Counted from the first letter of the stretch, positions 36,824-48,955 are shown. The stretch: DNA of 64,000 nt from Adenanthera pavonina (GCA_026686845.1 JAIVEN010000012.1:22198501-22262500), one strand, 5' to 3'. Numbers and translations: made by a program. The notes: generated by a model from the letters alone, not told the origin.

Positions 36824-39571
36824 GATAAAATTGGAACAAGTATACCAGTATATTAGATCCCTTTAGGAATATTCGATAAAACTGGAACAATAGCAGTGCT
36901 TTTGAGGCATAGCCTCCCATCCAATCCTAGAGATAATAAGTGGATTATCCAAAGGACGCACCACTAATTGCAACTATTTTTTTTTTGGGGGGGTGGGGGA
37001 TGACAAGACTTCTTCCATCAACAAATTTTGCTGCTTATACCAATCCAGAATCACAACATATATTAAGATAATGCTCAGGGAAACCTCAAGAGCAATCCTG
37101 CATAACTACATATATACTTTACTTTATTCTACCTTTTCTTTTTATATAATTTGTCAGACAACATAGTCATTCTCCTGCAACCATAATTAATTATAGGTAG
37201 TTTCTATATATAATTAATGTGTGGTGTCTCAGCTAAGCTGTCCTTATAATCGTAGAAGAAGGCAATGAAAATAGTGAAAACAAAAAAATATAGTGTGTGT
37301 ATACTATACAGTTTTTACTGACAAAAGGGTTTGCTAAAGAATCTTGGAACATTCCTTGTTTTGAAAGCTAAGCTAATTGTACAAACTGATCAGTGGTGGT
37401 GTGGCACTCAGGAACAAAAGTAATTATTGGACTACTGGAATATGCAATGTGAATTTTACAAATTTTACTCAGATCAACGGTTATAAAAAAAAAACTAACA
37501 AATGAGCAAAACATTTCGAGCCAGCAACAGATCTATATTATTTTAATCATTTTCACTGTTTATTAACAAAAAAGAACAAAAATATAATTAAGGGAATTTG
37601 AAAATAAATACTAAATACAAGTTCCTAAAATTCTACTATACTATAAGTCTATAACGAAAATTTGTGTTTCTGGTACCCATGTTGGGCTTCATATCACAGC
37701 GAACACTAGAAATTAACAGATCGTCAACTAAGGGCTGTTCTACTTCAAGAAATTGGATCATCAGCCTAATGAAGACATAAGCCCATTCTTATCATGTGTG
37801 TGTATATATATAAAGTAATTAAGATACAAGTCGCTAAAAATTAATCCAAAGGATTCTTAGTCTAATATTATTTATTAGCACCAAAATATTTCTTAATCGA
37901 CAGTTAAAAACTAATTCTTTTAAGACATGGAGATCACTAAAGTGAGTTTTTTTTTATCATAACAGGATATTTTCTATATACACGGTTAGAAATCAAATTT
38001 AGGACAACATATTTAAAAAATATAATTATCTATCAACTGTATTAAGACCTTGTTAGTAGATTATAGTCTAATATTTAAAAATTATAGGCAAAATATAAGA
38101 GAGAGAAAAGATAAGTTTATAAAATAAAAAAAAAGTTTTTATTTGAAATAATTAAAAAAATTGGAAGATTACTGTTCATAAGACACTATCATGAACAGTA
38201 AATCTCCTTAAAAAAATATTATAATGTAAGGGATTGATAAACAAAGAATGGAGGAAAGCAATAAAGCAACAACGGAAACACATAAGAAAAGAGGGAGAAA
38301 CATTTTTGGAGCATCTCTTTTTTGGCCAATTGGACATGTATAATAAAAATACTTAATTATATGGATGCAAACGTATAGTATATGTATCCATATACAATTT
38401 TCCTTTGGGTAAAAACAAATAATGTGGATATAGCTCCTGTTTTGACGTAGTGGTGGTGTTTTCTTGGTGATACAATAATATGCATTGTTGTTAACTTGGC
38501 GAGTCAACTCGGTAAACTCGCCGAGTTAACATGTCTAATAGATGAAAACGAAACAACTCGACTACAAACTCAAACCTAGTTATGACTCAATGAAACTCAT
38601 TCCTAACTCATACAGAAACGGTGCACTCGCTGTTTTCTAACCAAGTTGGGCGAGTTGAGAAAATTTATATTAGATCCAATTAGAAAAAGTAAAATAAGCC
38701 TAAACCAGTATGAAAATAGAAGCATTAGCTTGTCCTAGAAAAATATTTTGAAGCGCCATCCTCCTCTTTGTTATAATCTCTCGAATCTCACCACCTTCAC
38801 TACTTGTGCGCTCTCTGTTGAGCCATTTTCTAGTTTCCACCATTAATAAGTGTGTTACCATCTTTGAGGAGAGAAAAACCAAAAGAAGAAGAAGGTAGAG
38901 AAGAGTGAACGAAAAGATAACATGGTAAAGAAAGTTGAAAGGAAAGAAAAGAAAGAAGAAAACTGACTACGCAGTATGCCTATTATTTTTTGAAGCCTTG
39001 GGAAGAAGAGCCAGCAACATCACATGATTATTGAAGAAGAGAGAGAACTTGGGAATTGGTAATTGGGAAGCTTTTACTGAGAATGTCAGGTTTCTTTTTT
39101 ATATGTAGTTGCTTTTTGACATTTTGCATTTAGACCTTTAAAAGAATTGCAAAAAGATAAAAGAAAAAAAGTAATGGTAATTGGTAAGTTTAAGCACGCT
39201 AACAGTGACTGACATGAATGGTTTTTCCATATTTTGACTTTTCATACTTTAAGCCATTACAAAAAGACAAAATACCATATAGAATGCTTTTCAATTTTCA
39301 CATAAATTTTAAGGAGAAGTAATTTAAATTTGATAAATTTAAATAAAAAAATAGTTGATAATTGATGGAATCCCTTGATCTAAATTAAATAAAATTGATA
39401 ATATTGATATTAATTTTTCATCACTTGTATAGTTGTATACACTATTTTTCTAGGTTTATATTGTTTAGTATACTTTTATATATTTATCTTTGTTAATTAT
39501 GTTATCTTTTCTATTTTAGAAGTTTTATTGAATATTGACCACTTGATTAGTAGTTAATATATAAAGCAAAT
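36824..39571. other. Intergenic DNA upstream of the hAT transposase
   Basis: No gene supported. 38493-38660 is rich in variants of gagttaactcg/gactcg (aactcgccgagttaac), a pattern often seen at ends of plant hAT-related repeats, and could mark the left end of the element carrying the transposase. No matching right end was found. Confidence 0.45.
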
Positions 39572-41790
39572 ATGTCTTCAAGTGTAAGTGGGGTTGTTGG
39601 CAAAAAGGTTGTTGCTGCAAGGAAAAATTATCCTGGTAATAGGTCTGATATAGGATGGCATTACGGGAAGAATGTTGATGGGAATGATAAAAAAGTGCAA
39701 TGTAACTGTTGTGATAAAGTTGTCAGTGGAGGCATCTACAGGTTTAAACACCACTTAGCTAGTACTAAAATAGATGTTGAAGCTTGTATAAATGTATCTG
39801 ATGATATAAAGCAAAACAATGTTGCAACATGTTTACGATGCCAAATGCATGTCATCTAAAAGAAAAAAACAATGGGTTGATGTTGGTGAAGAAGATCAAT
39901 ATGCACAAGTAGAGCTTGAGTCGCAAGGAAAAGATAAAGGAATCATGAATTTCTTGAAAAATTCAAAAAATAATAATAAGGAGATAGGTAACACTCAATC
40001 AACTATTAATCAAATGTTCAAAAGAGATTTGAGGGGAAAAGCTTGTCAACAAGTAGCATGATTTTTTTACACAAGTGTCATTCTTTTTAATTGTGTGAAA
40101 AATCCAGAATTTACAAAGATGTGTAAGATTATAGAAAGATATGGTATTGGATTCAAACCTCCTTCTTATCATAAGATTAGAGAGAAGTACCTAAATTTAG
40201 AAGTAAAAAACACAAAGGCCACACTGGAGCAATTCAAGAAACAATGGACAATAATAGGTTGTTCTATCATGTCAAATGGGTGGACCGATAGAAAAAGACA
40301 ATCAATTTGCAATTTTTTAGTGAACAGTCCTAAAGGAACAGTATTTTTGTATTTATTGAATACTTGTGATATCTCCAAGACTACTAACAAAGTTTTTGAC
40401 ATGCTTGATGTAGTTGTAGAGAAAGTGGGAGAGAAAAATGTGGTACAGATAATAACTGATAATACTGCAAATTACAAAGCAGCTAGACAAAAATTAATGG
40501 AGAAGAGAAAACATTTGTATTGGACACCATGTGCAACCCATTGTATCGATTTGATGTTGGAGGATTTTGAAAAAAAAAAAACCATAAGCCAGAGTAGAAG
40601 AATCACAATATATATTTATGGCAGAACAATGCTCATTAGCTTTTTAAAGAAATTTACAAATGGGCGAGATTTAATTAGGCCAGGTACAACCTGGTTTGAT
40701 ACTGCATATTTGATGTTAGCATGCCTTAATGAACATAAAGCAGCATTGATAAATTTGTTTAGCTCTAAGGAATGGAAGAATAGTAAATTTTCATCTATCA
40801 AAGATGGAAAAGAAGTGGCAAGAAGTGTTTTGTATAATAGTTTGTGGAAGAATATTATATTATGCCTTAAGACTGCTACACCCCTCATTAAAGTTCTTCG
40901 CTTGGTAGGTACAGATGAAAAGCCTGCTATGGGATTCATATATGAATCAATGGAAAGTGCAAAATAAAAGATTATTGGCAACTTCAATAATATCAAAAAG
41001 AGATAAATAGTAAATTTAGTTTTTGCATTTAATTTTGTATTTGACTTTGTTTTTTATTACTTATATTTTAACTTTGATTTTTATTAATTATTGTAGTTAT
41101 GAACAAATCTTGAATATAATTGATAAGAGATGAAAAGCTCAATTACATAGGTCTTTATATGCTGCTTTATACTATCTCAATCCTCATTTTCACTACAATA
41201 CTGATTTCAAACCTAATTATGGGATTAAACAATGATTGTATAAATGCTTAACAAGAATGGTTGAAGACCAAGATGAAAGAAATAAAATTGAATTTCAATT
41301 AACTGACTTCTACTATGCAAGAGGCGTGTTTGGATGTGACACTGCACAAGCATTAAGAACAATAATGCGTCCAGCATAATGGTGGGATTCTTATGGAGAT
41401 GAATGCCCAGAACTTACAAAAGTTGCAATTCGCATTCTTAGCTTATGTTGCAGCTCTTTTGGTTGTGAACGTAATTGGAGTGCTTTTGAGATGATAAGTA
41501 ATAAATTTTGAAATACTTTTATTTCATTATAAATTATAATCACTTTCATTATTAGAATATTAATAATTTCCTTTTTCCATTTCATTTAGATTCATATCAA
41601 GAAAAGAAACTGTTTGCACCAAAAAAAGATGAATGACTTGGCATTTGTGATGTGCAATTTAAAGTTAAGGAGGAAGGAAAACAATAAGTCTTATGTTTAT
41701 GACTTCGATGATATTCATTCTGATAATGAATGGATAACCAAAGGGAGAATAAATGAAGATAATGTAGTTATTTACTTCTTAATTGTTTGA
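39572..41790 (+). pseudogene. hAT transposase, inactivated
   Basis: The family order is intact: a BED zinc finger (QCNCCDKVVSGGIYRFKHHL, 39699-39760), a DUF659 region (GWTDRKRQSICNFLVNSPKG, about 40279-40340; ITDNTANYKAA; TPCATHCIDLMLEDF), and a C-terminal hAT dimerisation region (WWDSYGDECPELTKVAIRIL, then CERNWSAFEM, about 41380-41495). Breaks: a frame change between the finger and the central domain (about 39820-39860), an in-frame TGA at 40059-40061 where relatives have arginine, a stop at the end of the open stretch at 40967, further stops downstream, and a TAG-type stop in the dimerisation part. After FEM the usual intron is present, but the donor reads ATAAGT instead of GTAAGT. The frame resumes after CATTTAG near 41590 with KKRN..HQKKMNDL. 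Cut-and-paste mobility is lost. Confidence 0.88.
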
Positions 41791-41919
41791 TAATTCAGCT
41801 ATATATTACATTAAATATATGAAAATATTAAACATATTAACAATATAAATCACAATATTTAACATCACATGTATTAAATGGCTCTATAGCTATAATCCTT
41901 GTGTTGGTGTGGATAATTA

Positions 41920-42130
41920 TTAAGCTTTTCATTAACATTTAGATCTTGTTTTTAACTCAACCAAACATAGTTAGCTCTCACAGAAATGCTCACGCACATA
42001 ACTGTTTTGAATTTAAGAATTTAAGATTTAAATGCTACCAGTAAAAAAAAAACCTTGGTTTCTTCATATGGAAGTAACATACAAAACACCAAAAAATTAG
42101 TTGAACATCAACTTCAAAGAAAATGAAATA
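41920..42130. repeat. Intergenic repeat, copy A (see 58450 and 63186)
   Basis: About 210 bp that match 58450-58660 in the same orientation. Shared phrases include aaatgctcacgcac, taagaatttaagattta, atgctaccagt, aaccttggtttcttcatat and aacatcaacttcaaagaaa. Confidence 0.8.
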
Positions 42131-42296
42131 AATTGAACATCAACTACAAAGAAACTGAAATAAATATGAAAATGTTATAAAATTTTATAACATCTTAAAA
42201 TTTTCCTAAGAGTGTTTTTTTTAAAAAATAAGCATTTTAAAAAAAAATCTTAAACAAACAGGCCTTAAATGCCTAATCTAGAGTATTATTGCAAGT

Positions 42297-42819
42297 AAGG
42301 GTATTCAAAATCAAATCAAACCGACTACACCGAACTAAACTGACCAAAACTAAATTGAAATGAAGCCTATATCAATTTTTACCCTGTTGAAACCGATTTG
42401 GTTTGATTGAAGTTCGGTTTCAATGCAGTGAGACCTGGACCGAACCGAATCACACCTATTAGCTATATTATAATAAATTATAATATAAAAACATATCAAA
42501 TTACCCATAATCACGCATATTTTGTTTTACTTTTCTAATATGCATAAGGTATATTAGTTAGTAAATTATTTAGATATAATATTTGTGTTCATAAAATATC
42601 AATATGTAATGTATTTAATTTAATTTTTTAAGAGAGATGCTATGTTTAAAAATAATATAAAAAATGAATCAAACCTCAACCAAACTGATATATGAATAAA
42701 ACCAAATCAACTACCTCTCAAATCAACAAGGTCCCATAAAAAGTCAAATCGATTGGTTTGGTTTAATTTGATTTTTATCTAAAAATGAATCAAACCGCAC
42801 CTGTAAACACTCTTATTAA
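42297..42819. mobile_element. Inverted-repeat element, ~520 bp, noncoding
   Basis: The left end (aagggtattcaaaatcaaat then caaaccg) is matched imperfectly by the reverse complement of the right end (aatcaaaccgcacctgtaaa then cactctta). Inside, ggtttgattgaagttcggtt faces caaatcgattggtttggttt. Resembles widespread plant MITEs with CACCC-like ends. No exact target duplication seen. Confidence 0.5.
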
Positions 42820-43317
42820 TTGAAGAAGCCTAAACAACAGGTAGTTTTGCTTATATGCAATTATTCACAAGCCCCAGTACACTTGAAGAACTTCTCGAGC
42901 ATAGGCCCACCAACCACGATTTAGATTATTGCTTCTGGAGATTTGTATTCTTACCCTTGCATTTGCATGAGGTTAGATTATTTTTTTCCTCCAAATCACT
43001 GACCATTGTGCCAACTAAGATTGGCCTCTAACTGGATCCTTATCAAGAGCAAATGAACAAAATGTAGAGAATTAAGTATATTTGTTATTAAATTTTACTT
43101 CCAACATTCTAAAATGTAGGAAATATTTTTAAATATATTTTATTTCAAAATGTAGAAAATAAATGACTTTTATTTGATAAATTAAAGTTTTTTTTCCAAT
43201 TTTTTCTTAGTTAAAGTAGATTTATCATTATAAGATATAAATTAAAGGAGAATTAAGTAAAAATATTAAATGAAAATATCTATGGAAAAAAAAATTTTAT
43301 GATATATTTAAGATATC

Positions 43318-43791
43318 TGTTGGGTTTGGGTTACACTCTTGATAGGTGGAAATTGAAGGCCCAATCATAAGGGCCTAAACCCAAAATAAAATAAAATTAT
43401 TTTAGTTTTATTTTTTAGTTTAATAGGAGAGGGAGGGAACGGTTAATAAGAACCGCTCCCTCACATAACGCACACGATGAGAATATTCAGTGGACAGGTG
43501 TGCATACGTGATAGCGAGGAAGTTTTCTTTCTATTGGAGACTCTCTGATCCCGGTGAGGTATCTTTCAGAAAAATTCTCTCTCTGAGAAACTCTCGCTCT
43601 CTCTTCCTCTTTGTTAAAAAAACTCTCAATCGCTTCCTTTAAATTCTCCTTCCCAGAGTGTATATACGGTGAAGCTATAAACAAAGTCCGAGTGATTTTG
43701 TTTCAATCGGTTGTGATTCATTTATTCTCTCTAAGTGGAAGTATACTCCGTGATCTGTATGTATGTCTTCCCTTCCTTTTATTATTCTTCA
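43318..43791 (+). repeat. 5' LTR of the copia element
   Basis: 474 bp, TG...CA. Aligns without gaps to 57887-58360. It should carry promoter and polyadenylation signals of the element, though no clear TATA box was picked out. Confidence 0.95.
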
Positions 43792-43792
43792 T

Positions 43793-43805
43793 TGGCATCA
43801 GAGCC
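43793..43805 (+). promoter_or_regulatory. tRNA-Met primer binding site (copia)
   Basis: tggcatcagagcc starts two bases after the 5' LTR. It is complementary to the 3' end of initiator methionine tRNA except at the fourth base (c instead of t). It primes minus-strand DNA synthesis. Confidence 0.85.
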
Positions 43806-44990
43806 TGAGTTTAGATTCAGGAAAAATTTATTTCCGCTGCAAAATTTTTTTCTGAGTTTCATAATTTGCTTACCGTATATATTTTTCTTATGAGTTTTTC
43901 TTGTATAATTTGTATATTGTTTATACTCATAAGATAAGCAAATAGGATTCAGTATAGGGAATCTCAAAAAATTTAAAAAAAAATTTATACACGGTACAGT
44001 TTTTGAATACGATAAGATAATTCCTTCCTAGAAAATAAATACACCATAGTGTAGAGAATAAAGAGATGAAAATAAAACTACTAAAATGGTGTTAAAATCT
44101 ATACTGGATTGAGAGAAACTGCTAGAAGAAACTCACTATCTGCAAAGGAGATTCAAAAATTGGGTTTATTAAAATCTCAATTTTTTTGGACAAAAGAAGG
44201 CCACCATCATGTAGAGGGCGTCGAGACGAGAAAAATGACATCAAGAACACCTCAAACAGACGCCGGACGAAGGAGAAAACGGTAAAAAATGGTGGCGGAT
44301 TCGTGGGTCCGCCACTGGGTCCGTACCGGGTCAGGTTGACCCTGCGGGAGGTCAGGGATGACCTCAGAGACGCGTCGTTTTGGTGAAACGCCAAAACGAC
44401 ACGTCATTTAGGCTTTAATATATTTAAAAAAAAACACTCACAGAGTAATGGGCTGCGTTTATAAAAAAAAAATTTGGGCCGCCAGCTTTCGGCCTTGTAA
44501 AAAAAATTAAAAAAAAAAATTTTTGGGCCGAAAAATTGGGCTCTTAAAAAAAATTTTTTGCCAAACATTGGGAGCGGAAAAAATTTCTTTTTTAATTAAA
44601 AAAAAAGGTGGGGTGTTGACGTGGCGCGTGGAGCCCATTGGCAAGTGATTGGGCCACGTGGAGGACACTGTCAGAACGCCGGCGATGCGTGGAAGACGAC
44701 TGGCCGGCGTGTGTTGCCTAGATTGCCATGCACGGTGGCGCGTGGACTTCACGTGCCTCCTCGCGCGTGGGATAACATTTTTTTTCAGTTTTTTTTGTAT
44801 TCTGGATTTCTCTGGCCGCATGGGGGCGCGTTCAAGGGTATTTTTGGCTATGGTTTGCTTTCAAAAATTCCTAAATTCAAGGTCTTCAATTTGATATACT
44901 ATTTGGCTATTTTTGAGATAAGTTTGGATCTGTCTAGAGCTATTTCGGTATATTTTTTTTAATAAAATTTTTTTTTATCATTTTAATAAT
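43806..44990 (+). other. Copia 5' leader, untranslated
   Basis: Between primer site and viral insert lies about 1.2 kb without a coding match. 44180-44400 and 44610-44830 are GC-rich islands in an AT-rich element. A perfect 10-base inverted repeat (gtcgttttgg / ccaaaacgac, 44374-44383 and 44391-44400) has a 7-base loop. Open frames in the islands occur on both strands and match nothing known to me. Confidence 0.6.
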
Positions 44991-45598
44991 TCCTGTTATT
45001 TTAATGAAAAACAAATTCCAACAAAAGCTCGCCCAATTCAAATGAGCTCAGAATATTTGCAAATTTGCAGAAATGAAATCAGTGATTTATTAAAAAAGAA
45101 GTTAATCAGGAAATCTAGAAGTCCTTGGTCTTGCGCTGCATTCTATGTTAATAATAGTGCAGAACAAGAAAGAGGAATCCCTAGACTAGTAATCAACTAT
45201 AAACCTTTAAATAAAGTCTTACAATGGATAAGATACCCAATCCCAAACAAATCTGATTTGTTAAAAAGACTTTATTCTGAAAAAATATTTTCAAAATTTG
45301 ATATGAAATCTGGATTTTGGCAAATCCAAATTGATGAAAAGGATAGGTATAAAACTGCTTTTACTGTACCCTTTGGTCAGTATGAGTGGAATGTTATGCC
45401 TTTTGGTTTAAAGAATGCTCCCTCTGAGTTTCAAAGAATTATGAATGATATATTTAATGACAATGATCAATTCATCATTATATACATAGATGATGTTTTG
45501 ATTTATTCTCATTCAATAGATCAACATTTTAAACATATTTACAAATTTATGAGGATTGCCAAAACTAATGGATTAGCAGTTTCAAAAAGAAAAATAAG
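44991..45598 (+). pseudogene. Caulimovirid reverse transcriptase, N-terminal half
   Basis: Reads through the pararetroviral reverse transcriptase palm: QIPTKARPIQM, SPWSCAAFYV, PRLVINYKPLN, FDMKSGFWQI, and the catalytic YIDDVLIYS (near 45485). In the virus family the enzyme copies genomic RNA into DNA. Similarity starts abruptly near 44991 and stops near 45598, before the connection and RNase H domains, which lie elsewhere (48942-49449). Within this piece the frame has no stop, but it is a fragment and cannot make a whole enzyme. Confidence 0.88.
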
Positions 45599-46153
45599 TC
45601 TCCACAATGGTTTGTTCACTGGTGGAATTTTGTAGGACCTGTGCCTCAAATCTTACCTCCTCAAGTAGAACAAGCCTTTGATCTATTTAAACAAAAATAT
45701 AATCACAATGAAGATCCTTTTCCCCTTGATCTTCATTACTTTTCAAAATTATCAGTATCTTGGATCTTTGCATGGAAATACAAATTCTCTGCATCAGTTC
45801 CTGGAACAACTATCTTGCCCATACTACAGAGGATGCCCTCAGTAAGATGGTGGGCTAAATTTGACTTAAAAAGGGTGGACAGCAGAGCAGTAGATAAATG
45901 GTTTAAAGAGAATCCCAAGTATCTTTGTCAGACCGAGCAAAGCAAATTTCTAAACCAAAGAACTAGGATACAAGCTATGCTAGCATCATCAACAGACAAA
46001 ACTAGCTTGGTAAACTAGTTAACTACTGTACTACAACTCCTTCAACAACAAGAATCTTCTTCTAAGGATCAAGAGACATCTTAGACATCTTCATCAACTT
46101 CTGAAAATCAAATCGAAGAAGACGAAGATTTAATTAACCTTAATGAAGATTAA
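45599..46153 (+). pseudogene. C-terminal part of a second caulimovirid ORF
   Basis: Reads VHWWNFVGPVPQILPPQVEQ, then WIFAWKYKF, PGTTILPILQRMPSVRWWAKFD and an acidic tail ending at TAA 46151-46153. This protein type accompanies plant endogenous pararetroviruses; its function is not established to my knowledge, and a transactivator-like role is only a guess. Two in-frame stops (46016-46018 and near 46083) interrupt the tail. Its N-terminal half is found inverted at 48381-48955. Position just before the promoter region indicates this is the last ORF of the viral map. Confidence 0.7.
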
Positions 46154-46487
46154 CAAATGCTAGTCATCAATAAACATTGTGATGTCAGCATTACTCTTTA
46201 CCAAACGACATCGTATTTGCAAGTCACTAATAAACACTGTAGTGTCGGCAAATACAGTATCAAAAGTACTAACCGGAACTGTTCAAACAGTGCCAGTCAC
46301 TAACAGTTTCCCGGTTTGATTTCTCTTTTTCTCTCCTATATAAGGACACACCTCCTCAAACAAGAGGCAGAAGAAAAAATCACAAGATACTTGAGTTGAG
46401 AGAGCACAAGAGTCCCTAGAAAGAGAGAAAAGCCTTTCCTTCTTTCCTTCCTACTCTTTGTAAGTGTTTTACTTTGAATAAAATTTT
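46154..46487 (+). promoter_or_regulatory. Pararetroviral intergenic region with genomic promoter
   Basis: After the last viral ORF comes a noncoding stretch with TATATAAGG (46337-46345), the same core as in caulimovirus full-length-transcript promoters. A poly(A) signal AATAAA (46477-46482) lies about 130 bases downstream. Upstream, two 34-base direct repeats (46158-46191 and 46218-46251, sharing aataaaca.tgt..tgtc.gca) and a partial third (near 46293) look like enhancer repeats. It points (+), towards a capsid fragment. Whether it is active in the plant is unknown. Confidence 0.7.
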
Positions 46488-46696
46488 GGAAAGAAAAATT
46501 CCTAGCTGGATTACCAACATCGCTTGGTAATAAAGTTAGAGACAAATTAAGAAACTCGGTTGATGGCAAAATTCCCTATGAGAATCTGATATATGGACAA
46601 TTAGTATCATATGTACAAAAGACGGCTCTAAAAATTTGCCAAGATAATAAACTACAAAGCCAACTAGCCAAAGAAAAGGAATCTAACAGAAAAGAA
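46488..46696 (+). pseudogene. Capsid-gene fragment, duplicate of 50278-50486
   Basis: About 209 bp identical to 50278-50486 except for one base (t for c near 46590). Encodes the part of the capsid region around LAGLPTSLGNKVRDKL. It is joined on the left to the promoter region and on the right to inverted movement-protein sequence. Confidence 0.88.
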
Positions 46697-47906
46697 ATTC
46701 CTTTTGTAAAGAAGGTTTATTAATCTTGAAATCCTTTTGCAAGACATTTATATCTCTTGGTTCTCCTAATGCAGAATAATCTGGAGACTCAATTGACTTT
46801 AAATCATCTTGCATCTCATAATTTATGTGAGGAATGTTTGTAGAATTGTTTATTCCAGAAACAGAGGTATTTTGGAGTTTAGGTTCAGGATTGTTTGGGG
46901 CAGGCATATATATGACAGAAGGAGGTTGTGGTAGTGAAGAGCAGGAGTATCTTGCTGATTCACTTACTGTGGACCTACAATCTTCATATATAGAAGGTTT
47001 ATATGTTTGAGACATAGATTTTCTTGGTCTGTCAAATGATAATCTAACAGTCTCATCTTGGGTTTGAGCAATTCTACTAATTTGTGGCATCATTTTAGGA
47101 ATTGGCTGAGTAGCTCTTTCCATGATCCACTCATCAGGTAGTTTGACTTCTTCCCACATAATAGTTTTTGGGATTGAAACATTGACATTATTATAGTCAG
47201 TTAAGAAGATTGTTGTTTGACCAGTATCAGGGAGGATTTGGGCATTTGTGGCGTTTGAATTTAAAACTTTGTAACTAATCCTATAGATTAGTGTAGCGGG
47301 TATAGACCCTGGTTTCATATTTAAACCATGAAGCTGTATCCTAAGTTTTAGGGCATCTAGGACATGTTCATCAGTTAAATCTAGGGTTCGATCCGGGTAG
47401 CAGTTGAAGTAAACAGGCCCATTGTTTAGGCCCATTTCAGCGGCTGCTAGAAGTGAATCGACATACGTATAATGTCTAGTATCTTGTAGACATACTAAAC
47501 ATGATACGTTTAACCCTTTTCTTATTAATGGTTTAATTGCCACTTGGACGCATCCTATGTGTAGGTAATTAAACTCTTTTTTATGTTTTGCAATTGATTT
47601 TTTCGAAAGAAGGAAAAAATCTTCATTTTCTGGTTTGATAGGAACTGATTCCTCAACTGTTCTGATTATATAATCAGATTTTGAGAACCATTTCTTATCT
47701 TTTTCTGAAATTTCATAAAGATAGTTTGGTGTGATAGTTGGTAAGGTCTAATTATCAAAGTTTTGGTTTAAGTTTGAAAAAGAGATTTCTTGTGAGAAAA
47801 TCTTTTTGTTTGGTGATTTTAATTCCTCATTTGAAGGAGGGTTTGAAGAGGAAGCAGAAGAAGATGATTTTCTAGAAGAAAATGAAAAAGAGCGTAATAG
47901 AGACAT
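46697..47906 (-). pseudogene. Caulimovirid movement protein, inverted, interrupted
   Basis: On the minus strand an ATG at 47906 opens a serine-rich N-terminus. An in-frame TAG at 47748-47750 (53rd codon) breaks it, and the same frame continues to 46683. The central part has the 30K-superfamily movement protein signature of pararetroviruses (GPVYFNCYPDRTLDLTDEHV, LKLRIQLHGLNMKPGSIPAT, LIYRISYKVL). Such proteins carry virus through plasmodesmata. The C-terminal side is cut at about 46697, where capsid sequence on the other strand begins. Orientation is opposite to the neighbouring viral pieces, so the block was inverted. Confidence 0.87.
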
Positions 47907-48380
47907 AATGACAAAGGTAAGGAAAATGAAAGCAGTACATAAGCAGTAATTAAATTAGCGGTGAAAGATTTATAAGAATTCTCCCATATCTAAGCATCAT
48001 TACCATCTGGATCCATAGTGGTATAAGAATTAAAACTTTATCTAGCTCTAAGGTTCAGAATAATTTATTAAAATTCTAGCAGAATTTAGAACTTACTCTA
48101 GCCAGATTTGAACATAATATCTCATATATCATACACTACTGTAGGGACCAATCGCTTGCCTCTCCTGGGACTTACAGTCTTACCATCCCTAGAAGGACTC
48201 ATGTATGATACACAAGAATCATATCCATTAGGACAAAGTCCCATTGCTATCGAGCTTAGTTCCTCAAATTCATTTCTAGAATTCTAACAAGAATTCTGAA
48301 AACATAAAGGTAGATCCAGATCTAATTAATACATCTCTACTTCACCTTCAGGCTCTGATACCAGATAGAGGGGAGTGGCC
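47907..48380 (-). other. Pararetroviral leader, inverted
   Basis: Noncoding on both strands. Lies between the primer site (48351-48363) and the movement protein start, the position of the leader in a caulimovirid genome. It is contiguous with the movement protein in the same inverted block. Confidence 0.65.
48351..48363 (-). promoter_or_regulatory. Pararetroviral tRNA-Met primer site
   Basis: The minus strand reads TGGTATCAGAGCC, exactly complementary to the initiator methionine tRNA end, as in all Caulimoviridae where it marks map position 1. It is distinct from the copia primer site, which has one mismatch and lies on the other strand. Confidence 0.85.
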
Positions 48381-48955
48381 CCGAAGGACTTTGAGAATTT
48401 GCATTGTACTATGGGTTATCATTGGTCCACTTCTTTTATCAGTTTTTTGTTCAAGGTTTACTGATTCTGAATGGACTAATATTAACTCATAGAACTCTCT
48501 TGTTTTTCTTAAATCAGTGGGTTTATAATGGAATCCAGAAGGGAATACATTAATAGCCACTTGGTTTGGGTTTGGATGGAAAAACTCAGGTTCCATTTGA
48601 ACCAGATTCCTTACTTGACTTTCTTTGGATATGTAAGGAGTAGTTATGACTGAAGGGGTTTGGAGCGTGATTGCTTTGGAGGTTTGAGAGGTAGATGCCA
48701 TTGTGTTTTGAGGTTGATTTTTGGAAATCAATGGCTGTTGGTTTGCTTCATCATATTCTTGTTTTGATATGATGGCTTGTTGCCAGGTGTTTTCAGGCAA
48801 TTGTTTTTGTGCATATGCCTTGGCATAATTTTCAATGGTCTTTTTTGAGGATGTTTTGGGCTGTTGGGCTAAAGGCCTTGTTTGAGTTTGCTGAATCGAT
48901 GATCCAGACGGAGTAGATGACTCCTTTTTCAAACAAGGATTAAATTTTTGGGACA
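48381..48955 (-). pseudogene. N-terminal part of the second caulimovirid ORF, inverted
   Basis: ATG at 48955 (minus) opens MSQKFNPCLKKES, followed by a Gln/Ser/Thr-rich stretch and the conserved block FHYKPTDLRKTREFYELIL and THSTMQILKVL. After KVL, the family sequence stops and viral leader begins (near 48380). The missing C-terminal half is at 45599-46153 on the other strand. The function of this protein type is unknown to me. Confidence 0.68.

Noticed and set aside
38493..41790. A complete hAT element with ends
   Set aside because: A candidate left end is visible at 38493, but no matching right end or 8-bp target duplication was found, so only the transposase is called.
44122..44962. Several open frames on both strands in the GC-rich copia leader
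   Set aside because: They overlap on opposite strands, match no known domain and are explained by base composition.
47376..47400. gttcgatccggg, resembling a tRNA T-loop
   Set aside because: It lies inside the movement protein frame, and no other tRNA arms are present.
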